Shown here in pieces: positions 25,032 through 35,799 of a DNA stretch of 64,000 nucleotides (the stretch's first letter is position 1; each line of letters begins with the position of its first letter). This stretch comes from Brasenia schreberi. Taxonomy: Eukaryota; Streptophyta; Magnoliopsida; Nymphaeales; Cabombaceae. The DNA is taken from positions 4,775,001 through 4,839,000 of the forward strand of contig JAYKKT010000046.1 in assembly GCA_036023115.1 (NCBI GenBank). Reading direction: 5' to 3'. The translations under genes and the position numbers were made by a program. The notes under the pieces were generated by a model. That model did no database searches. It worked only from the letters and a program-made list of their open reading frames with translations, and was not told where the DNA came from.

Positions 25032-25288
25032 GTAAACGTAAGCTTGCATCACATGCACAGTCCTAAGAAACAACACTAGATGTCTTAAACAATGAAATTA
25101 CCTGAACAATCATATTAGAATCTCTCAACGCAAGAGAAAGTAGAATAAAATCAAATTCAATATATTTTTGAGTTAGGGTAACTAATACAATGTCGGTTGC
25201 AATATCTCATACAAGCAAGCTAGCTTGGTGTTCTCTTTTCCGAGAATAAGGAGAACCATAATCAAAGTATATAATCATTTTCATCAAC
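25032..25288 (-). repeat. Inverted repeat, arm 2, laccase 3' region (copy 1)
   Basis: Reverse complement of 24284-24549, with short deletions relative to arm 1 (loss of a GTTCAT-like step and of TTC in the CCCTTCAACT stretch). Confidence 0.9.
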
Positions 25289-27114
25289 AGTAGTTATATA
25301 CGTAAACACCAATGAAACCTTAATTTATAAAAAGTGCATTTAAATTCGAGCATACTGTTACAAATGAATATGTGGAACAACTATCTTGAACTCATGAATT
25401 CAAAAAGAGGTGACACTTTTTTATTTATCATCATGCACAGTTTGTTCTATTTTGAATGGACCTGAAACCAATGGGAGAAGTGGTCGGGGCCAGGTTCGTG
25501 GGGAACCTGCTGTTCCCTGTCGGAGATTTCCTTGTTCTGTCTGTCCCCATCTCCTCGTTTTCATTGTCCAAATCTGCACCATTAGAGTCCGTTCTCCATA
25601 GGGAGTGAAGATTTCCCTTCCCATCAACATCCGTAGTCTTGAGGGTAGCGGTGGTCGGTTTGGACTGCCCTAGTGGCCCAGTGGTTCCATTCAAACCTGA
25701 ACAGCCTGGAACCGAAACCAGGAGCAGAGTCAGGGACCTAGATTACGTTAAGGTTCCACCTTCTGTAAAACCAGAACCAAAACCAAAATTGTAGCCCTGA
25801 ATGATATTTTGGTTCAGGGTCAAAAATCCATCTTCAATGTATGTTTTTCTCAAATGAAACGAGAGCAAATCGGACGCGAAACCAGGAAAGAAACCATTGT
25901 AGAACCTGACTAAAACTGAGAGAAAAACACAAAGTAGAACCAGAAGGGGGTCGTTTTGGTTCCACTTCCAGGTTTTGGTGGAACTGGAACTTGTTAGTTG
26001 TTAGGTTTATCAAGGGATTGGTAACCACCACCATCATCTTTGCAAAGGATACCAGCTGGGGGGGGGTGTAATAGAGCGGATTCAAGCCGAGCATTGGCGA
26101 GGTTGACTCGGCTTGTTTGTCCAATTGCTTTGCCCGAGCTCAATCGAGCTTGGATCATTCAGCTCGAGATCAGCTTGATTCATAATCGAGCAACTCGAGC
26201 TCGAGTATATTAAGCTCTAACTAATCGGTAGGCTTTAGTCTGTTCCGGAAAAATCTAAAGCCAGAGGGGTCCACAAAAGAATGAATAAAACTGACATCCT
26301 CCATGAAACTTGAGTAATGATAGAACGGAGGCAAGCAAAACAAATCGTCTCCTGTATTTGAGAGACAGGTCAACTGATCAAAGTGAAGCCAGATGTGTAT
26401 GAAAAGATATGCAGAAGCTTATATGAGGGATATGGTTTTACCTTTTAAATGGGTTTTGGATCAGGTCGTTCCAAAAGAATATGATATATATATATACATG
26501 CATACATACATATATATAATATAGCAATTAGATCATACCACTACTATGCTCTTCACTTCACTCATGTCTTACAATCACTTTTTAAAGTCACGAGTAAAAT
26601 AACACTGTTTTTCATTAACTTTTGAAAACCATTAATTTTTTTGAAGTATAAACGTGTTACATGAAAAACAATAGGTCAACATAAGTGGATACGAAAAAAG
26701 TGAGTATAATCTCCTTTTCTTATATATATTATATATATCAATGAATAAGCCCAATTGCAGCTTTTCTCGAGCCGAGCTCAAGTAAATCCCCCAGGGAAAT
26801 CCTTGCACACGGGTTTGAAATTGTGATGGGACACATCCATCCGCAGGAATCAATTAAACGCCATGCATACACAACGTGAAGAGGGATGTAAGACAAGCAA
26901 AGGAAGTTTTATCGAGTGGGCACGCATTAGTACGGTAAAAAAATTAAAGGAGGAAGAAAGCGTGAGCTTGTAAACGATGGTGATGAATGATGTCTCTTTC
27001 TGATACCATTCTTTGAAGATGGGTTGCAGCAATTCCTGCCGTCAATCACTCCACTGGAGAATCTGATGCACTTGATATTTACCCACTCACATACAGGAGG
27101 ATCAGCTCTACCAC
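25289..27114. other. Intergenic region between laccase and PRP (copy 1)
   Basis: No gene seen. It contains a stretch of GGAACC/GGTTCC-rich sequence (about 25440-26000) and a cluster of GAGCTCGAGCT-type motifs (about 26090-26220) of the kind often found in degenerate plant repeats. A CATGCATA RY-type motif lies at 26862-26869. Colinear with 41071-42890 in copy 2. Confidence 0.6.
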
Positions 27115-27122
27115 TATATAAT
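27115..27122 (+). promoter_or_regulatory. TATA box of PRP copy 1
   Basis: TATATAAT 72 bp upstream of the ATG at 27194, followed by a CT-rich leader. Identical at 42891-42898 and 46832-46839 in the other copies. Confidence 0.6.
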
Positions 27123-27193
27123 CTATGCATAACCCTGGGTCTAATCACAAACTCTCTCTCTGGATTATCCTTTGGTCTTGGTTGAAGGTAAAG

Positions 27194-29014
27194 ATGGCGC
27201 AGGGTAGGCCACCTTGGCTCAGGTTGGCAACTCAACGTTTTGATCCGCAGCCTCGACCGGTGGTGCCGCCCGCCCGCCTAATACCTAGCTTTAATGCCTT
27301 GTTTGGTCAGGCATCAGCAACATCAGAACCGGCTGGACCAGTACCACCTTCATCGGCATCGACACCTGCGCTACCAGCGCCTGCGCAGATTCCAGGACCT
27401 TCGCCAACAGAGCCAGCACCTGCATCGGTAGCGACACCACCTTCACCTGCATTACGGCCAACTGCACCCACACCAGCAACACCGCCACAGCCACCAGAAC
27501 CTTCACCTGCACCACCAGCGCCTTCGTCTGGGCCGACTGTACTGACACCGTCATCGACGTCACCAGCACCAGCGCCAGCGCCACGGACTCCACCGGCACA
27601 AACAGCAGAGGTACCAATATCATTAATAGTATCTCCTTCGCCGCCTGCAGTTGAACTGCCACCATTGACGTTACCACCTCCGCTAGAAGAAGCATCACTT
27701 GTTCCAGCAGCACCAGCACCAATACCACCACCTGCACCATCAACAGCAATGGCACCAGCACCGCCTCCACCTGAGATAGCAGCAGCACCCACACCACCTA
27801 AGTCACCACCTGCACCAGAGGCACCTGAATTAACACCACCAGCAACATCAGCTCCACAGCCAACGGCCACAACAGAATCACCTACACCATCACCAGTTCC
27901 ACCTCCACCAACAACTGAACGGGCAACAACCCTGCTCCCACTTTCCAAAGAACCTCAACCGCTGCCACAAACTGAGATTTCTCAACCACCCCCACCACCT
28001 ACAAACCAACAGTCACCTGCAGCCGCGGGACCTCCTTCCCCACCTTCACCACCTACAAGCCAACCACCACCAGCCACACAACCTCCACCATCAACCTCGT
28101 CTTCTCCCTCTGCGATACCACCCCCGTCCCCGTCACCACCATCACCAGCACCATCCCAACGGCAACAGACAATGCCACCTCAACTGCAATCTTCCCAGCC
28201 AACTCAGGCCCTTCACCAACCCGAACCAGTTCCTTCTCCACCACTTGTTGAGCTCGAACCTGTTCCAGTTCTCCCTCCGATTCGTCTTCATCAACGATCC
28301 GAAATGTCTCCTCCTCCATTCCCCCGCCATCCACAATTGCTTAAGACTAAACCTCCTCCATTATCAATCCCACCACCCTCACCTCTTTCTCCTATCTTGT
28401 TGCCCGTCCCCGAACCGGTTCGTTTGAAGGAAGAACCGATACGTCATGAAACCAAGGAGCAAACCAAGATGGTAATCCATAAAAGAGGCCTCCCACCGTC
28501 TCAAGCAGGCGGCCCCACTGTGCTTCCTTCCCACCCACCACTTTTCTCTCAGAACACGACAGAGAGAGTCATGGGTCCAAGTCTGAGAGGTAACCGAACT
28601 GTCCCCATCCGAGACATGGAAGACCAGGGCATGATGACGATCACCGTCGCTGGGGATAACAAGGGGGCCACCATGGACTTGAAGTCGGCCGGCCAGAAAG
28701 ATCAGATCACCGAAAACACCGGTCACTATACACAGAAGAAGAAAGAGGAAGCTCACGTAGAAGAAGATGACCATGAGTCAAGGAAGAATGAACCAGCTCC
28801 TCAGTACAACTCGGTTTTTGCCGTGATCAACAGCAACGTCCAAAGTGTGAACAACTCCATCGTGTTAGGGTGCCACTGTGCTCATAACAGCCCTGGAGTT
28901 CACCTTACATTAACGGGACATATGCCCAACTTCAAGCCAGGCCGTGGCATGAAACATGAGCACGAACACAAGGAGGAGCACGTATCTGGGCTCAGCAGCC
29001 CAGAAGCTCATTAG
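27194..29014 (+). CDS. Proline-rich protein with conserved C-terminal domain, copy 1 (606 aa)
   Basis: Intronless open frame. The N-terminus MAQGRPPWLRLATQRFDPQ has no signal peptide that I can see, so it is not a classical secreted extensin despite its composition. Residues of about 45-430 are Pro/Ala/Ser/Thr-rich with repeated PAPxP and PPxxPP units. The C-terminal 170 residues are not Pro-rich and hold MITITVAG-like DNKGATMDL, then FAVINSNVQSVNNSIV and PGVHLTLTG, which I recognise from a plant family loosely annotated as hydroxyproline-rich or gp1-like protein. Function unknown. The start is chosen because a TATA box lies 72 bp upstream and the same ATG is kept in three copies. Differences from copies 2 and 3 are all multiples of three. 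Confidence 0.85.
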   Translation: MAQGRPPWLRLATQRFDPQPRPVVPPARLIPSFNALFGQASATSEPAGPVPPSSASTPALPAPAQIPGPSPTEPAPASVATPPSPALRPTAPTPATPPQPPEPSPAPPAPSSGPTVLTPSSTSPAPAPAPRTPPAQTAEVPISLIVSPSPPAVELPPLTLPPPLEEASLVPAAPAPIPPPAPSTAMAPAPPPPEIAAAPTPPKSPPAPEAPELTPPATSAPQPTATTESPTPSPVPPPPTTERATTLLPLSKEPQPLPQTEISQPPPPPTNQQSPAAAGPPSPPSPPTSQPPPATQPPPSTSSSPSAIPPPSPSPPSPAPSQRQQTMPPQLQSSQPTQALHQPEPVPSPPLVELEPVPVLPPIRLHQRSEMSPPPFPRHPQLLKTKPPPLSIPPPSPLSPILLPVPEPVRLKEEPIRHETKEQTKMVIHKRGLPPSQAGGPTVLPSHPPLFSQNTTERVMGPSLRGNRTVPIRDMEDQGMMTITVAGDNKGATMDLKSAGQKDQITENTGHYTQKKKEEAHVEEDDHESRKNEPAPQYNSVFAVINSNVQSVNNSIVLGCHCAHNSPGVHLTLTGHMPNFKPGRGMKHEHEHKEEHVSGLSSPEAH

Positions 29015-29028
29015 GCTCTTGGCTGCAC

Positions 29029-29124
29029 CAGTGGTGGATTCACTTTAGGGCAGGGTGAGGCAAGTGTCCCTCACCCAAAATACAAGTACGCCTCACACCC
29101 AAAGAATTCCTAAATCCGCCACTG
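29029..29124. mobile_element. Short hAT-type MITE (copy 1)
   Basis: 96-bp element with terminal repeats CAGTGGTGGATT and AATCCGCCACTG, flanked by near-duplicates ggctgcac and gctgcaac. It has the same terminal sequence as the intron-3 element of laccase copy 2. Present at the same place in copy 2 (44331-44426), so it predates the duplication. Confidence 0.7.
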
Positions 29125-29531
29125 GCTGCAACTGACGGCCAACTTAGTCAGTTGTTAATTTGAATGCATACAAAGAGTTGTGTTCCTGCAAAACCATCGG
29201 GCATTGATCTCCTAGGACCTGTTCAAGCTCATTCCTGGTTCGAGTCTCAGTGTGGTCAGCCATATACATAATATCGAATAGCTAAAGGTTTCATGTGGCT
29301 CGCTTGGTACTAATAAATCTATCAGTTCTTGCTGTCATTTAATTTACATGCATGGAAATTAAATGTATTTTAACGATTTATACTATGTTTGAACCATGCT
29401 GCAGTGATGCTCATGGTAGAGTTGCTTTCCAACAGACCAACACAATCGGAATGGGTCATAAACCTCAGTTGATCTGTAGAATGCATGCTTGGATAAAAAA
29501 AATATCAACTTTTATATGTTGAAATATCCAT
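29125..29531. other. PRP 3' flank (copy 1)
   Basis: Non-coding, colinear with 44427-44831. Ends abruptly at a junction with a fragment of spacer J. Confidence 0.6.
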
Positions 29532-30007
29532 GTTGATAGATGTACTATTTAGTTCAACATCAATCATCTAATCGGATTAGGTTATTGTCACTCGTTGTTG
29601 AACGTTTATTCCTTTATTCATAAGTATCTGCCAGCTCCCCATTCGATCCAAGAAGCCTCTCACATCTCGAACACACACAAGAGAGAGAGAGAGATGGGAA
29701 AAGAACAAAGATGATCAAAATTTAGTTCGTTCTGATTTCATTCATTTGCGTTTTTGTTATCAGAAAGCTCATTCATGTGATTGTGATCATGAATTGGAAC
29801 ACGAGCACTGCGTGTACAAGCGTGGTGCATTTCATGGGTATCGAACTCATAACCTTCAACATGTGAGCCGAATCCGTAGCTCACTAAGCTATCACTCATT
29901 GTGCTTCCCCGAATTCGACATACTATGGCCATCGCCAGTCCTGAATCTGCAGGACCAAATGAGGTGATCTGTAAGATCATGTAACTGGCACCAAAAATGC
30001 ATGTCAT
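29532..30007 (+). repeat. Extra fragment of spacer J at the junction of the two units
   Basis: A 476-bp piece homologous to 5389-5707 plus 11784-11920 and to 34099-34570. It is in the same orientation but out of order, lying between PRP copy 1 and KLCR copy 2. The right join to KLCR sequence falls in a 4-bp overlap (tcat, 30004-30007) shared by both parent sequences. The left join at 29531/29532 shows little or no overlap. It contains an uninterrupted SINE-like tRNA region. Confidence 0.9.
29840..29905 (-). mobile_element. tRNA-derived SINE-like head in the extra J fragment
   Basis: On the minus strand an A-box-like TAGCTTAGTGAGCTA is followed about 30 bp later by a B-box-like GAGTTCGATACCC. 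This is the arrangement of an RNA polymerase III promoter in plant SINEs. Same sequence at 34401-34462. In copy 1 it is split by copia element 1. The end of the SINE body is not defined. Confidence 0.5.
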
Positions 30008-31364
30008 AGAGCTAGCTTACTAATTGAAATTTGTTCTCAGTGATAAGGTGAATATAGATTGGGCCTGCAGAAAACGAGAGAAAGAGAACCAACCACGTGA
30101 TATGCACGCCTTGTGTACATCCATCCAGTGGAGGGGTCTCTCTTCCCTGTTTGTTTCTTCCAATCCGTCTCTCTTCTTACTTTTGTGCTTTGCTGACATC
30201 CCCAACGACTCTCCCTCTCCATTCCTTCTTCCTTTTTGACATGCATTATCTCTTTCAACGTCGTCAACATCTCTCTCTCTCTCTCTCAGATCAAATCACA
30301 ATTTTGGTGATGAGCGGCTATAGTGGTGGTGGAATGAAAGCGAAGAATTGGCATTCAACAATGACTGATCAGCTGAAAAGCGAACACAGCCGTCGTTCTA
30401 TGTCCATAGAAAGCGAGCCATCTCCAACAAGATACATTAATCTTAGCTACGTGCAGTCTCCTCCTTGTTGCATCAACATGGACTATGCGAGAACGCCGTC
30501 GAGACCGGCAGAGATAGCATTCCTTTTCTTCTCGGCAGCGGACTCTCTTCACATCTCCGGCGAAGACCCGAACAAGGCCAGAAGATATGCCGAGAAAGCG
30601 GTTCGCATCCTCGAGTTGATCCCTTCCAAGGACTACAGCTCGTCACCAGCCTCCACCTTGCCGCCGCGACTCACTCCCGACTAGGCCGGTCCGAGGAAGC
30701 GGTTCAGTTCCTCCGCCGATCCGTGTCTGTCTCAGCAGCCTCTCCCCATGACCCGGACCTACTCCATGCTTCCTTCTTCAGCTACTCGGCGATACGTACT
30801 TCGCTCTCAACCGATATGACTCGGCCATCGAGTACTACGAGTCGGGGCAGGCAGTGCAGAAGCGTACATTGGGTGGCTCGGACTCTTGGGTCGCTGAGAC
30901 GTGCGTCTATGTAGCCGAGTCATACCTGCAACTACTGAAACCAGAAGAAGCAGAGGAATTTTGCAAGGAAGCACTCTCTATACAAGATGGTGCCTCTGTT
31001 AGAAGATTGCTCGGTTTGATTCACATTGCTAAAGGCGAGTATGAATTTGCATTAGACAATCTTTTGCTCGCCGTGTCGACAATATCTTCAAATTCATCAT
31101 CGTCTACTAATTCAGCAAGATCGTCATTGTCATCCTCATCGTCGTCATCATCTTCATTGTCTTCCATGGTTGAGTGTGCTTTCCTCGAGGCAAGCATCGG
31201 TGAAGCCTACCTTGCATTTGGACGAGGCTGATCTCTCGTACCACAAGGCTCTAGCGGCGTTCATGCTCGTCCAAGCGCATCTATGAGAGCGCCTTCGGCG
31301 CGCACCACGCGGATACGATTGACGTTTCAGTGAACCTCGCGGGAGCCTATGACGCCATGGGAAG

Positions 31365-32610
31365 GTAAGCCGCTCTTCATGACAGTCTGTTTGTTATGTT
31401 AATTCATTCCACATGCTACATCTCATCACATAGGCCCCTTTATCCGTGATTATTTAGACGTTAATATAGGACGAATTATACATATATAGTAACACCATCA
31501 CATATTTAAACAAATATCAAACCCTTATTTTTGTATGGTTGAGATTTGAATTAAAACATATGTGAATCAAGTGCTTAGCAGCGTATTTTTCATTTTTGAG
31601 GTTTATTTTTGAATTCAAGTTTTAATCATTCACTTCTAACAATGAGCTTTATAAATATATAGAGAGAGATTGGATCATGCCCACCACAGATGCTCTTTAC
31701 TCGTGCTATATCATTGCTTTTTGAGAGCATGTCTCTAATTATATTTAAAAAATATTTAAAAAAGATAAATTACCTTTTAGGATTGAAAAATATTGAATGA
31801 ACATGAGTGAGCATCACAAAAATGGAATAATATATATAGAGTGAGATGGAATGAAAAACTTTGGCCGTCCATCTCGTGTCTAGGATGACCAAAAGTATCT
31901 TACACCCAAAAGATGGAATGATCCCATCTCTTCCGTCAGTGGAAGACCCACTTAGTCATATGCGCAGTGTGACCACTTTGGGACAGTGTGCAACTTGAAA
32001 CTCGGATACATCCCCTCTGCCTATGCGCACTAACTGTTTGTCCCATTAAGTACACAAGTTTCATAGCCGACACATATAACACTACGACACGATATTCGTG
32101 ATTCTTGTGCCTCTCTTTCTGAGAAATTGAGATACAAGGTAACACGACACGAGGTGAGATGAAGTGTCTTGGTGACAAAGGTGAGGCCGGCTGGACAATT
32201 TTCAGCCGTCTGATCTAGAATTAAATATGTCATACATCAAATTGCAACCGTTAACGAGAATGCAGTGGATGGGCCAGCACGATGTTCACTTAATCAAGTC
32301 GTCCAAGTGAATGCATGTGGATGGCTGCCGTCTGGTGTCACAACCCTCGCAGCCAGGCTTTGGTACGGGAAAAGCAAATGGCGTAATTAGGTATATATGA
32401 TTTGCTTTCCAACACATCACATGGCCCAATCACTTTTCTTTATCAGAAGGGTTCGTCGTTTATTTATATTAATTTTTTAATAGTATTTTTTTATTAATTT
32501 TTTTATTTCCTTTAAAACTTATCATCTAAATCTTTATGCAACAATAACAACTAAGTCATTTTTCATACATTTGGTTTGGCTAAGCTCGTACAGCTGGTCT
32601 AGTCCTCACT

Positions 32611-32690
<80 letters not shown>

Positions 32691-33291
32691 GTGTGTGTGC
32701 ACTTTAGAAAACCATGCTGGTTTAACAAATTGGTGGGATTAATGCAATTAAACGACCAATTTTTCTTTCAATTTTTGTAGAAAATTAATATTTAAACTTA
32801 ATTTAAAATCAAGACAATTATCTCTCTGCTCAAAATTATACAAAAAGTTAAAATCTGGTGTCATTCACATTGGGGTGGGTCAAAATGAATTAATGAGCTG
32901 AATGTTTACACTACCTTTAGTTGATGAACAAGCTGTATATGAACAACCCCTTTTCGGTTCATTTGGCCCATTTACCAGAACATATGTCCGGAACTTTCCT
33001 CGAAGATGATCGAATTCCGCCGGGGCCACTCTTGAAACAAAGAAAATTCAGCCACATATCTAAAAATCCAGAAAGTCTGATACCTGAATGGATCATTCTC
33101 ATTAAAATTAAGACGAGTTGAGAAAATCCCATTCGCTTTTATTTTGTTAAATTTTATATCTACTAGTTAAGATCTCAATCCAGGTTCGTCTTATAAGCTT
33201 TTGTAACTATAAAATGATGCTGGTTTTTCGAAGCTGTAGATGGATGCAGCCACCATCTGTTTAGTCTGACATTGGATTTCAATTTTGACAG
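31365..33291 (+). other. KLCR copy 2 intron
   Basis: Canonical GT/AG ends, AT-rich, colinear with the copy 1 intron. Contains the expanded (TA)n at about 32613-32687. Confidence 0.75.
32613..32687. repeat. (TA)n microsatellite
   Basis: About 75 bp of uninterrupted TA in the KLCR intron of copy 2. The corresponding place in copy 1 (about 3989-4000) has only about six TA units. Confidence 0.95.
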
Positions 33292-33574
33292 ACGGGATGA
33301 GGCCATAGTGGTACTGGAGAGAGTTGTAGAAGAAGAAGAGAACAGATTGGGAACAGCTCATCCCGATGTGGAGCACGCCCGGAGATGGCTGGCTGAGTTG
33401 ATCAAGGAATCCGAGCAATTACGTTCGCGGAAAACCCGCACTTTGCATGACCGTATCCTTTTACAGAAGAAAAAGAAGACCAACACTGCCGCTTCCCCAA
33501 GTGGTGGTGGTGGCAACGGCGGCAACGGTGGTTTTGTTTCAAGCCAGCATAGTGATACGAAAACAAAGGTGTAG

Positions 33575-33969
33575 TTTGCATGCATTTTTTCTCTAACTTC
33601 TTCTCTGTGTCAAGTGATTCGGGAGATCGTGATTAGGTACCAAAGATGTAAAGCATATTGATCATGCATGTCATCTGAATGATTATATGACGCAGAGATG
33701 AATAACATAGCGTTTGGTTCCAGGACATAGATGGCCCTCCTCTAATCTTCTTGCAGAGACTCTCTCCCTCTCTCTCTCCTTATGGTTTTTAGGAAATAAA
33801 CAAAAGGAATGCCTTCTTTAGCATTCTAAACCTTAATCGATTAGTCGACTCTTGAGAAAACTAATGACTCACATGCACTCAACTACCAAAATCTCATCTG
33901 TTGAACAATTCAGGTCCATTGTAATTGAAACATTTGACTGAAACGAAGAAATTAAAAACTCGTAAGACG

Positions 33970-34017
<48 letters not shown>

Positions 34018-34098
34018 GTACGTAGTTCTATATCAGAACTGCAGCTGAAGAAAAGGATGCTATGCATGCTCATGATGGATGACTTGCTAGCTAAGGGT
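33575..34098. other. KLCR 3' flank, copy 2
   Basis: Non-coding and colinear with 4886-5388. Contains a (CT)n microsatellite at about 33974-34012 that is short and interrupted in copy 1. Confidence 0.65.
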
Positions 34099-34882
34099 TG
34101 ATAGATGTACTATTTAGTTCAACATCAATCATCTAATCCGATTAGGTTATTGTCACTGGTTGTTGAACGTTTATTCCTTTATTCAAAAGTATCTTTCAGC
34201 TCCCCATTCGATCCAAGAAGCTTCTCACATCTCGAACACACACACAAGAGAGAGAGAGATGGAAAAAGAACAAAGATGATCAAAATTCAGTTCTTCCTGA
34301 TTTCATTCATTTGTGTTTTTGTTATCAGAAAGCCCATCCATGTGATTCTGATCATGAATTGAAACACGAGCACTGCGTGTACAAGCGTGATGCATGCCCT
34401 GGGTATCGAACTCATAACCTTCAACATGTGAGTCGAATTCGTAGCTCGCTAAGCTATCACTCATTGTGCTTCCCCGAATTCGACATACTATGGCCATCGC
34501 CAGTCCTGAATCTGCAGGACCAAATGAGGTGATCTGTAAGATCATGTAACTGGCACCAAAAATGCATGTCATGATCATGTCATCTCGGTGATGGCATGTA
34601 CACCGGTGCCGGGTCATGATCTCCCCGATCACCTGACCCACGTATTGTAAAGTCTGATCACAAAAGAGGAAGGGAAAAAGAATCGGTTCCGAAAATCCAA
34701 TCTGGGACCCACAATGCATCTGCCAGGAACAAATTGGGTGCGAAGATGGTTGCCTTCAATGGCTGCTTACCCAAAATGCAATTACCTTTGTCGTGAAAGG
34801 AAGATGATCCAATCCATCTGATTCCGAATGGACCACCCGTCTCGTCTCCCACGTCTCTCTTTCTCTATTTCTCAACCAAATT
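34099..34882. repeat. Spacer J, uninterrupted (copy 2)
   Basis: Intact spacer containing both pre-insertion sites: ctcataacc near 34411 (element 1) and ccaaattctttcc near 34875 (element 2). Includes the SINE-like tRNA region at about 34401-34462 on the minus strand. No gene recognised. Confidence 0.85.
34401..34462 (-). mobile_element. tRNA-derived SINE-like head (copy 2)
   Basis: Minus strand A-box-like TAGCTTAGCGAGCTA and B-box-like GAGTTCGATACCC. In copy 1 the copia element 1 insertion point falls next to this B-box. Confidence 0.5.
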
Positions 34883-35799
34883 CTTTCCTCTCTCTCTTAC
34901 TGTCCATCTTCATCACCTGCCTCCTAAAATGATTCACCATCTACTGAAAATTAAACTTTTTAAAGGTCTGGATAGTGCTCCATTACCTTACCATTGTGCA
35001 TCAAACCGTCGGTCTCGATGAGAAGATAAACAAAATGGACTTTAATTACATTCCACAGCTGCTGTTGCTCTGTTTCTTTCCTCTCCTTGCTGAGTGCGAG
35101 GTTCGCCATTTCCGTTTCGACGTGAGCAACCTTCTTTCTTTCTTGGATTTATTGGTTAGCTGGGCCGAGTGACGCAGATGGAACTAACAATCAGGGATGG
35201 CTCAATGGAAGTTGAGGCCTAAAGCTAAAAATTGCGATCATGTATTGATAGGTGGTGATGAGGAACTACACAAAGCTTTGCCAAACCATACCCATCGTCA
35301 CGGTCAACGGTCAGTTTCCTGGGCCAACCCTCTTCGCCGGAGAAGATGACAACGTCGTCGTTAAGGTCACTAACCACGTCAAGTATAATGTTACCATCTA
35401 CTGGTAAGTTAAATTAAATACTTAACTTAATTCCAATTCGATATTATGATATTAAGAAAGGTTTAACTGCATTAAGGTGGTTAAATAGGGGAACAATGGT
35501 GGTGATATATACATGGTTTCGCAGGCATGGCGTCAAGCAGCTCCGAACCGGCTGGGCCTATGGCCCCGAGTAAATCACGCAGTGCCAGATCCAGCCAGGG
35601 AACAGCTTCACCATCATCAGCCAGAGAGGGACGCTCCTATGGCACGCCGCCACCGTTCATGGCGCCATCGTAATCCTGCCGAAGCATCGAGCTCCTTACC
35701 CTTTTATCACACCCCATGAGGAGGTCATCATAGTACTAGGTGGCCTTCCCTTAGTCTCTCTCCCACACACAAGCGCACACAAACGCACACACATATATA

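Larger units (their letters stand above)
873..29531 (+). repeat. Segmental duplication, copy 1
   Basis: This stretch aligns co-linearly with 30004-44831 and holds the order KLCR pseudogene, spacer J, laccase pseudogene, proline-rich gene. The left boundary is at 873 (matching 30004). The right boundary is at 29531, where the copy-2 sequence continues differently at 44832. Main differences from copy 2 are two copia insertions (5708-11783, 12235-18069), a longer tandem array in laccase intron 3, a region of about 133 bp missing before laccase exon 4, and 480 bp retained in the PRP gene. By eye the KLCR exon differs by under 1 percent, laccase exon 5 by about 1 percent and spacer J by about 4 percent or more. 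Confidence 0.93.
30310..33574 (+). pseudogene. Kinesin-light-chain-related TPR protein, frameshifted and internally deleted, copy 2
   Basis: Exon 1 is 30310-31364 and exon 2 is 33292-33574. It shares with copy 1 the frame changes near 30631, 30780 and about 31223. In addition, 499 bp (equivalent to 2140-2638 of copy 1) are gone: the sequence jumps at 31270/31271 from the CATGCTCGT of one TPR to CCAAGCGCATC near the end of exon 1, with a 2-base overlap. The loss is not a multiple of three and removes several TPR repeats. Splice sites and exon 2 remain intact, with the Gly-rich tail slightly changed. No functional protein is expected. Confidence 0.9.

Noticed and set aside
24284..25288. Inverted repeat as a transposon with terminal inverted repeats
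   Set aside because: The arms start right after the laccase stop and look like 3' UTR sequence. I see no target-site duplication or transposon ends, so an inverted duplication of the laccase 3' end is the simpler reading.
27291..27948. Long minus-strand frames (Gly-rich 213 codons and hydrophobic 168 codons) opposite the PRP gene
   Set aside because: They mirror the Pro/Ala codon bias of the sense gene, recur opposite every PRP copy, and have no motif of their own.
32571..32780. Frame with a long Tyr-Ile repeat
   Set aside because: Translation of the (TA)n microsatellite.
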